DNA from: Methylorubrum extorquens
GTDB lineage: Bacteria > Pseudomonadota > Alphaproteobacteria > Rhizobiales > Beijerinckiaceae
Assembly: GCA_019695455.1 (NCBI GenBank)
Contig: JAEUAC010000421.1
Span: 1 to 19,829 of the forward strand
DNA: 19,829 bases
Direction: 5' to 3'
In this document: positions 7,696 through 15,131 of the stretch, piece after piece
Position numbering within the stretch: the first letter of the stretch is position 1
How the letters are laid out: each line of letters begins with the position of its first letter
Translations under genes and position numbers: made by a program
Notes under the pieces: model-generated
Database searches by the model: none
What the model saw: the letters and a program-made list of their open reading frames with translations, nothing else
What the model was told of the DNA's origin: nothing

Positions 7696-7880
7696 CGCCG
7701 CGTCGCCCACGATGCTGCGCCGCACGCACGATCGGTCCCCCGAATACGCGGGACCGGCCCGCCTCTTCTTGCACTTGCGCGACGACGTCTCGTTGACGCG
7801 CGGCGTCCGGCCGGTCAGACCGTCCGGAGACAAGACGAGACGCGCCGAACGCGATCCGACGGCGTGGAGGGAGCGACGCG

Positions 7881-7940
7881 ATGAGGCTGGCGATCACGAC
7901 GGCGCTCCCGCCCGGCCGACCGGGCTCCACCCGCCGCTGA
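7881..7940 (+). CDS. Possible 19-residue leader ORF upstream of the alcohol dehydrogenase
   Basis: An ATG at 7881 opens a 20-codon frame ending in TGA, encoding MRLAITTALPPGRPGSTRR. It is preceded by GGAGGGAG (7866-7873) at 7-base spacing, as strong a ribosome site as any in the window. It ends 29 bases before the dehydrogenase ATG. The peptide has a Pro-Pro and several Arg residues, features that can slow ribosomes. It may be a regulatory leader or simply chance; no homology is recognised. Confidence 0.35.
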   Translation: MRLAITTALPPGRPGSTRR

Positions 7941-7969
7941 CACCGCCAACCCACGCCGGAGGACATCGC

Positions 7970-9025
7970 ATGCGCTGCTACTGCGTCACGGAGTTCGGAC
8001 GACCGCTGGTCGCCCTGGATTGCGACCTGCCCGACCCGACGGGCGACGAGGTGCTGGTCCGCGTGAAGGGCGCCGGCGTCTGCCACAGCGATCTCCACCT
8101 CTGGGAGGGCGGCTACGACCTCGGCAACGGCCGCATCCTGTCGCTGAAGGACCGCGGCACGAAGCTGCCCCTCGCCCTCGGCCACGAGATCGCCGGCGAG
8201 GTGATCGCGCTCGGGCCCGACGCGACGGGGATCGAGATCGGCCGCAACTACCTCGTCTATCCCTGGATCGGCTGCGGCAGCTGCTCGGCCTGCCGGGCCG
8301 GCAACGAGAATCTCTGCGCGAAGGCGCAGTTCCTCGGGGTCAATCGCCACGGCGGCTACGCCGAGCACGTCCTCGTGCCGCGCTCGCGCTACCTGCTCGA
8401 CCTCGGCAGCATGGATCCGGCCGATGCCGCGCCCTATGCCTGCTCGGGCGTGACCACCTACAGCGCCCTGAAGAAGGCCGGCCCGAGCCTGCACGAGAAG
8501 CCGATCGTCATCATCGGGGCCGGCGGGCTCGGCCTCATGTGCCTCTCCATCCTGGCGGCGATGGGCGGCGCGGGCGCCATCGTGGTCGAGGTCGATCCGG
8601 CGAAGCGGGAGGCCGCGCTCGCGGCGGGCGCGCAGGCCGCGATCGACGGCCGCTCCGCGGACGCCGCGTCCGACATCGCCGCCGCCCTCGGCGAGCAGGC
8701 CTCCGTCGTCATCGACTTCGTCGGCAGCCCGGCCACCACGGCGCTCGGCTTCGATTGCCTCGAGAAGGGCGGCAGGCTGATCGTCGTCGGCCTCTTCGGC
8801 GGCTCCGCCCCGTGGTCGCTGCCCTTCATCCCCATGCGCAACATCGCGATCCTGGGCAGCCTCGTCGGCAACCTCGCCGAGCTGACCGAGCTCATGGCGC
8901 TCGTGCGGACCGGCAAGGTGGCGCCCATCCCCGTGAACCGCATGCCGCTCTCGGCCGCCAACGAGGCGCTCACCCGGCTGCGCGACGGCCAGGTGGTCGG
9001 CCGCACCGTCCTCACGCCCGGCTGA
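7970..9025 (+). CDS. Zinc-dependent alcohol dehydrogenase (medium-chain, NAD-type)
   Basis: The 351-residue protein oxidises an alcohol using NAD(P)+. Catalytic zinc ligands C38 (GVCHSD), H72-E73 (GHE) and C158 (ACSGVTTY) are present. So are all four structural zinc cysteines, C102, C105, C108 and C116. The Rossmann motif IGAGGLG spans 182-188, and acidic residues after strand 2 (VVEVDP, 205-210) point to NAD+ rather than NADP+. The segment between C38 and H72 is longer than in classic alcohol dehydrogenases (YDLGNGRILSLKDRG), as in dehydrogenases acting on cyclic hydroxyacyl-CoA compounds, but substrate cannot be assigned. The ATG at 7970 has GGAGGA 6 bases upstream; a longer in-frame start at 7712 is rejected because homologues begin MRCY-like. 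It is probably its own transcription unit. Confidence 0.92.
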   Translation: MRCYCVTEFGRPLVALDCDLPDPTGDEVLVRVKGAGVCHSDLHLWEGGYDLGNGRILSLKDRGTKLPLALGHEIAGEVIALGPDATGIEIGRNYLVYPWIGCGSCSACRAGNENLCAKAQFLGVNRHGGYAEHVLVPRSRYLLDLGSMDPADAAPYACSGVTTYSALKKAGPSLHEKPIVIIGAGGLGLMCLSILAAMGGAGAIVVEVDPAKREAALAAGAQAAIDGRSADAASDIAAALGEQASVVIDFVGSPATTALGFDCLEKGGRLIVVGLFGGSAPWSLPFIPMRNIAILGSLVGNLAELTELMALVRTGKVAPIPVNRMPLSAANEALTRLRDGQVVGRTVLTPG

Positions 9026-9043
9026 CGGGCGGCGCCCCGCCCG
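9026..9043. terminator. Hairpin between convergent genes
   Basis: CGGGCGG (9026-9032) and CCGCCCG (9037-9043) form a perfect 7-bp stem with a 4-base loop. It lies in the 32-bp gap between the ends of two convergent genes. There is no T-run on either strand; a bidirectional terminator role is inferred from position. Confidence 0.5.
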
Positions 9044-9057
9044 GCGCGCAGCCGTCT

Positions 9058-10038
9058 CTACCGGGCCGGCGTCACGCCGGCCGCGTCCAGCGCGGTGCGC
9101 AGGCGGGCCTGCTCCGCGAGCAGCCTGGCGCGATGGGCGTCCGGCGTGAGTTCGCCCTCCGGGAACTCGGTGCGGCCGGCCTGGGCATAGCGCTCCCGGA
9201 CGGCCGGGTCGGCGAGGGCCGCCCGCAGCGCCGCGTTCAGCCGGCCGACGATCGCGGCGGGCGTGCCGGGCGGCGCGTAGAGGCCGTGCCAGAGCGTGAA
9301 GTCGAAGCCGGACAGCCCACCCGCCGCGAGCGTCGGCACGTCGGGCAGGACGGGCAGCCGGGCGGGCGAGGTCACGCCGACGGCCGAGACCTTGCCGCCC
9401 TCGATCTGCGGGATCGCGGTCGTGGATTGCTCGCACATGAGATCGAGGGTTCCGGCGAGCAGGTCGTTCATGGCCGGTCCGGCGCCGCGGTACGGCACCT
9501 CCGTGAACGTCGCGCCGAGCGCCTGCTGCACCAGGAGCCCGCACATGTGCGAGTTGGAGCCGAGCCCGGAATGGCCGAGATTCAGCGCCTTGGCCTTCGC
9601 CTTCATCTGCCCGAAGGCGGCCTCCGGGGCCGGCGCGAAGCCGCTGCGCGCGAGCAGCACCATGGGGCCCGCGTTGACGAGGCCCAGCGGCGTGAAGTCC
9701 CGCGCGAGGTCGTAGGTCACGGCCGCGTTCAGGAGGGGCGCGGCCGGAAGCGCCAGGTCGCTGATGAGGATCGTGTAGCCGTCCGGCTTGGCGCGGATCA
9801 GGCGCTGGGCGCCGATCGCGCCCGCATTGCCGGGCACGTTCTCGATCACGACCGATTGCGCGAGCGCTCCCGCCATCGCCTGGGCGAGGATCCGCGCGAG
9901 CGTGTCCGTGGGGCCGCCGGCCGCGAAGGGCACGATCATCGTGACGGGGCGCTCGGGAAAGGTCTGCGCCTGAGCCGGGAGGGCGAGCCCGGCGGCCAGG
10001 GCGAGGCCGCGCATCGCGCCGCCGAAGAGCCGTTTCAT
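9058..10038 (-). CDS. Bug/TctC-family periplasmic substrate-binding protein
   Basis: This periplasmic receptor belongs to the family that binds carboxylates, often for tricarboxylate (TctAB) transporters. The 326-residue precursor has a signal peptide ending near ALPAQAQ (residue 25). The mature protein has PFAAGGPTDTLAR (about 37-49) and the KPDGYTIL loop, both Bug hallmarks that line the ligand-binding site. GGAG lies 8 bases before the ATG. No TctA or TctB gene is in the window, so it is an orphan receptor, which is common for Bug proteins. It is the last gene after the MHS symporter on the same strand. It may sense or buffer the carboxylate rather than feed a Tct permease. Confidence 0.9.
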   Translation of the reverse strand: MKRLFGGAMRGLALAAGLALPAQAQTFPERPVTMIVPFAAGGPTDTLARILAQAMAGALAQSVVIENVPGNAGAIGAQRLIRAKPDGYTILISDLALPAAPLLNAAVTYDLARDFTPLGLVNAGPMVLLARSGFAPAPEAAFGQMKAKAKALNLGHSGLGSNSHMCGLLVQQALGATFTEVPYRGAGPAMNDLLAGTLDLMCEQSTTAIPQIEGGKVSAVGVTSPARLPVLPDVPTLAAGGLSGFDFTLWHGLYAPPGTPAAIVGRLNAALRAALADPAVRERYAQAGRTEFPEGELTPDAHRARLLAEQARLRTALDAAGVTPAR

Positions 10039-10064
10039 GCGTGTCTCCGTTCTGGACCGAGGTC

Positions 10065-10088
10065 GCCCGCCGGACCGGTCCGGCGGGC
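10065..10088. repeat. Perfect 24-bp palindrome between symporter and Bug genes
   Basis: GCCCGCCGGACC (10065-10076) is followed directly by its exact reverse complement (10077-10088). It starts about 9 bp after the symporter stop on the minus strand. As RNA it would give a strong hairpin with an ACCGGT loop, possibly lowering expression of the Bug gene. As DNA it could be an operator. No T-run follows. Confidence 0.6.
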
Positions 10089-10097
10089 CGGGGGCGA

Positions 10098-11414
10098 TCA
10101 GTCGATCTCGATGCCGGCCGTCTCCGGCGCGTAGGCGGTCGCCACGATGGTGATGAGGGCCGCGCCGATCAGGTAGAGCGAGATCGGCCAGGTCCCGCCG
10201 CCGCTCCAGGCCATCAGGGAGGCGGCCACGAAGGGCGTGAGCCCGCCCGAGATGGCGGCCCCGATCTGGAAGCCGAGCGACGCGCCGCTGTAGCGGAGCC
10301 TCGCCTTGAACAGCTCCGAATAGAACGGGGCGCCGATCCCGAACCCGATCATCTGGCCGAACGAGATCGCGACGACGATGGTGAGCGTGATGATCGTCGG
10401 ATCGCGCGTGTCGAGCAGGGAGAAGAACGGGAAGGCGAAGAGGATCGCGAAGACGCAGCTCGCGTAGAACATCGTCTTGCGGCCGACCCGGTCCGACATC
10501 CAGCCGAACAGCGGGATCGAGAACAGCGCGACGAAGGAGGCCCAGAGGAGCCCGTTCAGGATCACGCTGCGCGGCAGGCCGAGCGAGCCGGTCACGTAGC
10601 TGATCGCGAACACGCTGCCGATCGACGCCCAGGCGATCTCGGAGATCTTGAGCCCGACCGCCGTCAGGAACGCCCTGCGGTGCTCGGTCAGGACCTCGAC
10701 GACCGGGAGCTTCGCGACCGCGTTGCCGGCCTCGACGGCCCTGAAGGCGGGCGTCTCCTCGAGCCGCATGCGGATGAACAGGCCCACGCCGACGAGCAGG
10801 ATGGAGAGCAGGAATGGGATGCGCCAGGCCCAGGTCAGGAAGTCGCTCTCCGGCAGGTGCGAGAGCGCGGCGAAGATGCCGACCGCCGCGAGGTTGCCGA
10901 TCGGATTGCCCACCTGGACGAGGCTGCCGAGCACGCCGCGATGCCGGGCGGGCGCGTTCTCCACCACCATGAGGACCGCGCCGCCCCATTCGCCGCCGAG
11001 CCCGATCCCCTGCAGGAGGCGCAGGACCACGAGCAGGATGGGCGCCAGGATCCCGATCTGGTCGTAGGTCGGCAGGCAGCCGATCAGGAACGTGCCGATG
11101 CCCATGATGATGATGGTGGCCGCCAGCATCTTCTTGCGGCCGATCTTGTCGCCGTAATGCCCGAAGATGGCCGCGCCGAGCGGCCGGGCGAGGAAGCCGA
11201 CGGCGTAGGTCGCGAAGGCCGCGATCGTGCCGACCGTCGGATCGGACGACGGGAAGAACAGCTTGCCGAAGACGAGCGCGCTCGCCGTGCCGTAGATCAG
11301 GAAATCGTACCACTCGACGGCCGTGCCGATGACGCTGGACGACACCACGCGTCGCATCTGGGCCGAGCCGACCGCGGGTGCGGCCGGTCCTATCGCTTGT
11401 GTCGCTGTCGCCAT
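10098..11414 (-). CDS. MFS transporter, metabolite:H+ symporter (MHS) family
   Basis: This inner-membrane proton symporter is of the type that imports shikimate, alpha-ketoglutarate, aromatic acids or betaines. The 438-residue protein has 12 hydrophobic segments. GTAVEWYDFLIYGTAS (about 30-45) and AIFGHYGDKIGRKKML (loop 2-3) are strong MHS marks. RLLQGIGLGGEWGG and the second-half loop GWMSDRVGRKTM also match. AGGAGG lies just before the ATG at 11414. It follows the MOSC and reductase genes on the same strand, with an 81-bp gap, and is followed by the Bug receptor gene. A carboxylate substrate is likely from family and neighbours; its identity is not visible. Confidence 0.93.
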   Translation of the reverse strand: MATATQAIGPAAPAVGSAQMRRVVSSSVIGTAVEWYDFLIYGTASALVFGKLFFPSSDPTVGTIAAFATYAVGFLARPLGAAIFGHYGDKIGRKKMLAATIIIMGIGTFLIGCLPTYDQIGILAPILLVVLRLLQGIGLGGEWGGAVLMVVENAPARHRGVLGSLVQVGNPIGNLAAVGIFAALSHLPESDFLTWAWRIPFLLSILLVGVGLFIRMRLEETPAFRAVEAGNAVAKLPVVEVLTEHRRAFLTAVGLKISEIAWASIGSVFAISYVTGSLGLPRSVILNGLLWASFVALFSIPLFGWMSDRVGRKTMFYASCVFAILFAFPFFSLLDTRDPTIITLTIVVAISFGQMIGFGIGAPFYSELFKARLRYSGASLGFQIGAAISGGLTPFVAASLMAWSGGGTWPISLYLIGAALITIVATAYAPETAGIEID

Positions 11415-11495
11415 CGGAGCCTCCTGTCGGGGATGCCCTCCGGTGCCGTTCCGCCCTGGTCTCGGCCGTTGCCGGCTCTCGTCAGCTTCTCGCGC

Positions 11496-12446
11496 TCACA
11501 GGTCGAGGTGGAGCGTCCCCGTCGCGCGGGACACGCACGGGATGAAACGGGTGCGCCGCGCGCGCGGCGACAGGACGACGTCCCGGTGGATGGGTTCGCC
11601 CGCGAGCACGCCGCATTCGCAGCTGCCGCAGACGCCGATCTCGCAGGAGGACGGCAGCGCGATGCCGCGCTCGCGGAGCACGGCGAGGGCCGAGCTCTCG
11701 GCCGGGACGGGCAGCACGTCGCCGCTGGAGGCGAGCCGGATCGCGAAGGGCCGGGCCACGAACTCCGCGTCGAGGAGCGGCGCGAAGGCCTCGAAATGGA
11801 CCTGCTCCTCGGGCCATTCCGCCGTCGCCCGCCGCACCGCCTCCATGAAGCCGGCGGGCCCGCAGCAATAGACGTGCGTCCCGGGCTCGGGCGTCGCGAG
11901 CAGGGCCGCGAGGTCGACCCGGCTCGCGGGTTCGTCGTCGAAGTGCAGCGCGGGGCCGACCGGGCCCGCCGCCCGCTCCACCTCGTCGAGCAGGGGCGCC
12001 AGGGCGCGGCTGCGGGCGAAGGCGTGCAGGCGGAACGGCCGGCCGGCGCCGCGCAGGGCGTGCGCCATGGCGATCAGCGGCGTGATGCCGATGCCGCCGC
12101 CGAGGAGGACGTGGCGCGCGGCGTCCTCCGCGAGCTCGAAATGGTTGCGGGGCGCCGAGACGGTCAGGGCGTCGCCGGCCTTCAGGGTCTCGTGCAGCCA
12201 GCGCGACCCGCCGCGGCCCACGGCCTCGTGCTTCACGGCGATGCGGTAGAGCGAGCGATCCGCCGGGTCGCCGCACAGCGAGTACTGCCGCACGCCGAGC
12301 TCCGGCACGTGCACGTCGACATGCGCCCCCGCCGTCGCGGCCGGCAGGACGGGCCGACGCGGGTGCCGCAGGCCGACGACCATGACGTCGCCCGGTTCGC
12401 GCCGGATCTCGGCCACGTCGAGCTTCATGATCAGGCGCGGCGACAT
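11496..12446 (-). CDS. PDR/VanB-type flavin reductase with C-terminal 2Fe-2S domain
   Basis: This electron-transfer protein takes electrons from NAD(P)H through a flavin to a plant-type 2Fe-2S cluster. The 316 residues fall in the order flavin domain (about 5-105, RQYSLCGDP at 53-61), NAD-binding domain (about 110-225, GGGIGITPLI at 116-125, CCGPAGFM at 194-201) and ferredoxin domain (about 233-316). Cluster ligands are C268, C273, C276 and C304. Such proteins normally feed Rieske oxygenases, but no oxygenase is present here. The gene follows a MOSC gene with a 9-bp gap, suggesting that the MOSC protein is the electron acceptor. The ribosome site before ATG 12446 is weak, in keeping with translational coupling; M7 is an alternative start. 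Confidence 0.92.
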   Translation of the reverse strand: MSPRLIMKLDVAEIRREPGDVMVVGLRHPRRPVLPAATAGAHVDVHVPELGVRQYSLCGDPADRSLYRIAVKHEAVGRGGSRWLHETLKAGDALTVSAPRNHFELAEDAARHVLLGGGIGITPLIAMAHALRGAGRPFRLHAFARSRALAPLLDEVERAAGPVGPALHFDDEPASRVDLAALLATPEPGTHVYCCGPAGFMEAVRRATAEWPEEQVHFEAFAPLLDAEFVARPFAIRLASSGDVLPVPAESSALAVLRERGIALPSSCEIGVCGSCECGVLAGEPIHRDVVLSPRARRTRFIPCVSRATGTLHLDL

Positions 12447-12455
12447 GGGCCCGGC

Positions 12456-12944
12456 TCAGTCCAGCGGCACGATGGGATCGCCGGGCCGGATCGTGCCCCC
12501 GACCTCGATCGAGCAGTTCAGGCCGGACCGGTTCAGCAGCCCCTCGTAGAGCCCCTCGATGCCGAGCAGTTCCTCGAGGTACTTGCAGGGGAAGTTCATC
12601 CGCCCGCCCTTGAGCACGACCTCGCCGACCTTGAAGCGGCGACCCACGAGATGGTTGAGCGGCACGCCCCGGGTGGTCAGGTTGCGGCGGTGATCGATCG
12701 GCTCGAGCGTCGCCTTGGTGCCGGGCACCTTCGGCTCGCCCATCGCGAGCGCCTCCAGCACCTCCACCTCGATCAGCGTCACCTCGCGGATGTCCGGCTT
12801 CGCCGAATAGGAGCCCGTGCCGAGGAGGTAGCGATCGCCCTCGATGCCGCGGCCGGCGACCAGCGTCCCCTCCGCCAGTTCCTCCATCTCCATGGAGGCC
12901 GCCGGGGCGACGTGGATGTGCAGGAGTTCGCCGGACCAGGTCAT
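12456..12944 (-). CDS. MOSC-domain protein (molybdenum cofactor-binding, YiiM/mARC-related)
   Basis: MOSC domains bind the molybdenum cofactor; members such as YiiM and mARC reduce N-hydroxylated compounds. The 162-residue protein is essentially one MOSC domain: GRGIEGDRYL (31-40), REVTLIEVEVLEAL (53-66), RRNLTTRGVPLNHLVGRRF (86-104). C120 in MNFPCKYLEEL is at the place of the Mo-ligand cysteine of the family. The ATG at 12944 is chosen because the domain starts there; an in-frame start at 12995 adds only Arg/Glu-rich residues. A purine-rich GAGGAGAG lies about 12 bases upstream. It is the first gene of the minus-strand operon and is divergent from the XRE-cupin regulator gene. Substrate unknown. 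Confidence 0.85.
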   Translation of the reverse strand: MTWSGELLHIHVAPAASMEMEELAEGTLVAGRGIEGDRYLLGTGSYSAKPDIREVTLIEVEVLEALAMGEPKVPGTKATLEPIDHRRNLTTRGVPLNHLVGRRFKVGEVVLKGGRMNFPCKYLEELLGIEGLYEGLLNRSGLNCSIEVGGTIRPGDPIVPLD

Positions 12945-13006
12945 CGGATTCTCGCTCTCCTCGCGCCGGGGGCGCAGGGCGTGCTCGACGCCCACAAGCT
13001 ACGGAT

Positions 13007-13050
13007 TTGCCTGATATCGACAAGCATGACCTTTAGGCAACGAGTTGCCT
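13007..13050. promoter_or_regulatory. Three TTGCCT half-sites, candidate XRE-cupin operator
   Basis: TTGCCT occurs at 13007-13012 and 13045-13050, and its complement AGGCAA at 13035-13040. The last two form a perfect inverted repeat with a 4-base spacer. On the minus strand one copy (13040-13035) can act as a -35 box, with ATATCA 17 bases later as -10, for the MOSC operon. The overlap of repeat and promoter suggests control by the adjacent XRE-cupin regulator. Confidence 0.55.
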
Positions 13051-13164
13051 CGATCGCGTGCAGGTCGGACCGCGACGCGTGATCCGGCGCGGTCGCGGCG
13101 GCTTCGCCGCGCTGGCCGACGATGTGCTAGAGCCGCCCCGTCATCGCCCGTGAGGCTTGTGCGC

Positions 13165-13755
13165 ATGCGCGACATCGTGCCGGCATCCCCGACGACGGAG
13201 GGGAGCGGGAGCCGCCATCTCGCGGCCGAGATCCGGGCGGCCCGCAAGGGCAAGGGCTGGACGCTCGCCGCCCTGTCCGGGTTCGCCGGGCTCGACAAGG
13301 GCTACCTGTCGAAGGTCGAGCGCGGCCTGAAGATCCCGTCCGTCTCGACCGTGCTGAACCTCGCCCGCGTCCTCGACATCCCGGTGGCGCAGATGTTCGG
13401 CGAGGCGGTGGACGAGTCCGCGATCCACGTCTCGCGGGCCGCGTCCCGCCTCCGGACCTCCGATCCGAGCGGCACCACGAACTACCGCATCGAGGCGCTG
13501 ACGGCCGGCAAGGGGCGGTCGGGCCTCGAGGGGTTCCTCGTCTATCCGCAGCCCGACTTCTCCGAGGACTTCCGGGCCGAGCACGACGGCGAGGAGCTGC
13601 TCTTCACGCTCTCGGGCGCGATCGAGATCCGCTTCGCCGACCGCATCGTGGCCCTGGCGGAGGGCGACGCGCTCCAGTTCCCCGGGCGGCTGGTCCACCA
13701 GGTCCGCCGCACGACGCCGACCGCCTGCGTGCTGATCACCGTCTCGCGGAGCTGA
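13165..13755 (+). CDS. XRE-family transcriptional regulator with C-terminal cupin domain
   Basis: The 196-residue protein joins an N-terminal helix-turn-helix of the XRE type (about 20-75; WTLAALSGFAGLDKGYLSKVERG) to a cupin effector domain (about 120-193). The cupin motif EHDGEELLFTLSG (139-151) with H140, E143 and E144, and H178 in GRLVHQV, could bind a metal or small ligand. Such regulators often control genes next to them for amino acid, sulfur or aromatic metabolism. The ATG at 13165 is preferred, with TGAGG 9 bases upstream; in-frame GTG codons at 13150 and 13159 and a longer frame from 13045 are possible, but the extension is Arg-rich and unlike the family. It is divergent from the MOSC operon and convergent with the CoA-transferase genes. 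Confidence 0.92.
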   Translation: MRDIVPASPTTEGSGSRHLAAEIRAARKGKGWTLAALSGFAGLDKGYLSKVERGLKIPSVSTVLNLARVLDIPVAQMFGEAVDESAIHVSRAASRLRTSDPSGTTNYRIEALTAGKGRSGLEGFLVYPQPDFSEDFRAEHDGEELLFTLSGAIEIRFADRIVALAEGDALQFPGRLVHQVRRTTPTACVLITVSRS

Positions 13756-13788
13756 CGGGATCCGGGCCACCCCGCGGCCGACGGGCCG

Positions 13789-14472
13789 TCAGGGGACGAC
13801 GGAGCCGTCCGGCCGGATGGTCGCGATCCGGTCCGCGGCGGCGAGCGGCGCGCCGGTCACGGCCTGGACGTCGGCCAGCGACGCGCCCTCGATCAGGGCC
13901 GACGCGACGAGCCCCTGCGGCCGGACCTCGACGATCGCGAGGGTCGTGAAGATGCGGGCGACCACCCGGGCGGCCGTGAGCGGAAAGGTGCAGGTCTCGA
14001 CGATCCGGGGCGCGCCGTCGCGCGCGACGTGCTCCATCATGATCCAGATGGACTTCGCGCCGACCGCGAGATCGATGGCGCCGCCGATGGCCGGGGGCTC
14101 GCCCTCGTCCCGGCCGGTGCTCCAGTTCGCGAGGTCTCCCCGTTCCGAGACCTGGAACGCGCCGAGCACGGCGACGTCGAGATGGCCGCCCCGCATCATG
14201 GCGAAGGCGAGCGCGGAATCGAAGAACGCGCCGCCCTCCGCCAGCGTGATCGGCGCCTTGCCGGCGTTGATGAGGTCCCAGTCCTCCTCGCCCGGCGGGG
14301 GCGCGGCGCCCATGTGGAGCACGCCGTTCTCGCTGTGCAGGATGATGCCGCTGTCGGGCGCCATGTGGTTCGCCACCGCCGTCGGGGCGCCGATGCCGAG
14401 GTTGACGAAGCTGTCGCGCGGCAGGTGCGCGGCCACCATCCGGGCGAGGCCCTGGCGCGTGAGGCCGTTCAT
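13789..14472 (-). CDS. 3-oxoacid-type CoA-transferase, subunit B
   Basis: This is the beta subunit of a heterodimeric class I CoA-transferase (PcaJ, AtoA, ScoB type). The 227-residue length is normal. The signature GIGAPTAVANHM (26-37) and HSENGVLHMG (46-55) includes E48, the catalytic Glu that forms the CoA thioester in this family. GGAIDLAVGAKSIWIMMEH matches the later conserved block. The start overlaps the subunit A stop as ATGA. It is the last gene of a four-gene operon whose members all overlap by 4 bases. It may transfer CoA from succinyl-CoA to a 3-oxoacid or other acid; homology alone does not decide. With its Glu intact, it contrasts with the protein encoded at 4457-5737. Confidence 0.93.
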   Translation of the reverse strand: MNGLTRQGLARMVAAHLPRDSFVNLGIGAPTAVANHMAPDSGIILHSENGVLHMGAAPPPGEEDWDLINAGKAPITLAEGGAFFDSALAFAMMRGGHLDVAVLGAFQVSERGDLANWSTGRDEGEPPAIGGAIDLAVGAKSIWIMMEHVARDGAPRIVETCTFPLTAARVVARIFTTLAIVEVRPQGLVASALIEGASLADVQAVTGAPLAAADRIATIRPDGSVVP

Positions 14473-15131
14473 GGCGCGGGGCTCGCGAAGACGCGGTCGA
14501 CGAAGATGCAGGGCGTGACGATCGCCTCCGGATCGAGCGCGCCCGGCGCGACGGTCCGGTCCACCTCGACGGCGACGATGTCGGCGGCGGTCGCCATCAC
14601 GGCGCAATGGTTGCGGGCCGCCTTGTTGTAGGTGACGTTGCCGAGCGTGTCGGCGACCCTGCCCCGCACGAAGGCGAAATCCGCCCTGAGCGGCAGCTCG
14701 AGGAGGTAGTCCCGCCCGTCGACCGCGACCCGCTGCTTGCCCTGCGCGAACACCGTGTCCACGCCCACCGGGCTGAGGATGCCGCCGAGGCCGGCGCCGC
14801 CGGCCCGGATGCGCTCGACCAGCGTGCCCTGGGGGACGAGCTCCAGCTCGACCGAACCGTCGCGGTACTGCGCCGTGAAGTCGGCCGCGCCGCGCGGATA
14901 CGAGCAGACCAGCTTGCGCACGATCCTCTCCCGGAACCAGAGCGAGAGGTCGTCGCCCGCGATGCCGGCGTTGTTCGAGATGACCGTGAGGTCGCGGATG
15001 CCGAGCGCCGCCACGGCGACGATGATGGCCCGCGGCAGGCCGGCGCCGCCGAACCCGCCCACCATGACGGTCTGCCCGTCGCGCAGCCCCGCGACCGCGG
15101 CCGCCGCGTCCGGCACGACGACGTTCCTCAC
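14469..15131 (-). CDS. 3-oxoacid-type CoA-transferase, subunit A
   Basis: This is the alpha subunit partner of the gene just downstream. The 220-residue protein has the glycine-rich GGFGGAGLP (25-33) in place of the commoner GGFG-x-x-GIP. ISNNAGI and the C-terminal block ARNHCAVMATAADIVAVEVD and TPCIFVDRVF match PcaI/AtoD-type subunits. The start is GTG at 15131, overlapping the acyl-CoA dehydrogenase stop as GTGA and preceded by GGGGGAGGGG. The subunit B gene overlaps its end. The pair would assemble into a soluble alpha-beta enzyme. The setting next to an acyl-CoA dehydrogenase suggests activation of the acid that the dehydrogenase then desaturates. Confidence 0.93.
   Translation of the reverse strand: MRNVVVPDAAAAVAGLRDGQTVMVGGFGGAGLPRAIIVAVAALGIRDLTVISNNAGIAGDDLSLWFRERIVRKLVCSYPRGAADFTAQYRDGSVELELVPQGTLVERIRAGGAGLGGILSPVGVDTVFAQGKQRVAVDGRDYLLELPLRADFAFVRGRVADTLGNVTYNKAARNHCAVMATAADIVAVEVDRTVAPGALDPEAIVTPCIFVDRVFASPAP

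Larger units (their letters stand above)
7676..7969. other. Intergenic region between iclR and the alcohol dehydrogenase
   Basis: These 294 bases hold no conserved gene. They contain the inverted repeat at 7680-7695, a TTGACG box at 7793-7798 with no convincing -10 partner, and a short ORF with a strong ribosome site at 7881-7940. The alcohol dehydrogenase probably has its own promoter here. Confidence 0.5.

Noticed and set aside
6446..9544. Open frame of 1032 codons on the minus strand opposite the racemase-like, iclR and alcohol dehydrogenase genes
   Set aside because: It is antisense to three genes with clear family motifs, its translation is Arg/Gly/Asp-rich without domains, and long stop-free shadows are expected at this GC content.
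8020..10134. Open frame of 704 codons on the plus strand over the alcohol dehydrogenase and Bug genes
   Set aside because: Composition is low-complexity Arg/Gly-rich and it overlaps two well-supported genes in other frames.
13094..13111. Hairpin CGCGGCG/CGCCGCG upstream of the XRE-cupin gene
   Set aside because: It follows no gene end and has no clear relation to a promoter; likely chance at high GC.
13045..13164. Extended N-terminus of the XRE-cupin protein
   Set aside because: The added 40 residues are Arg-rich and overlap the TTGCCT repeat; a good ribosome site precedes the ATG at 13165.
13775..13788. CGGCC/GGCCG hairpin between the XRE-cupin and CoA-transferase B genes as a terminator
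   Set aside because: The stem is only 5 bp with no T-run; too common at this GC content to call.
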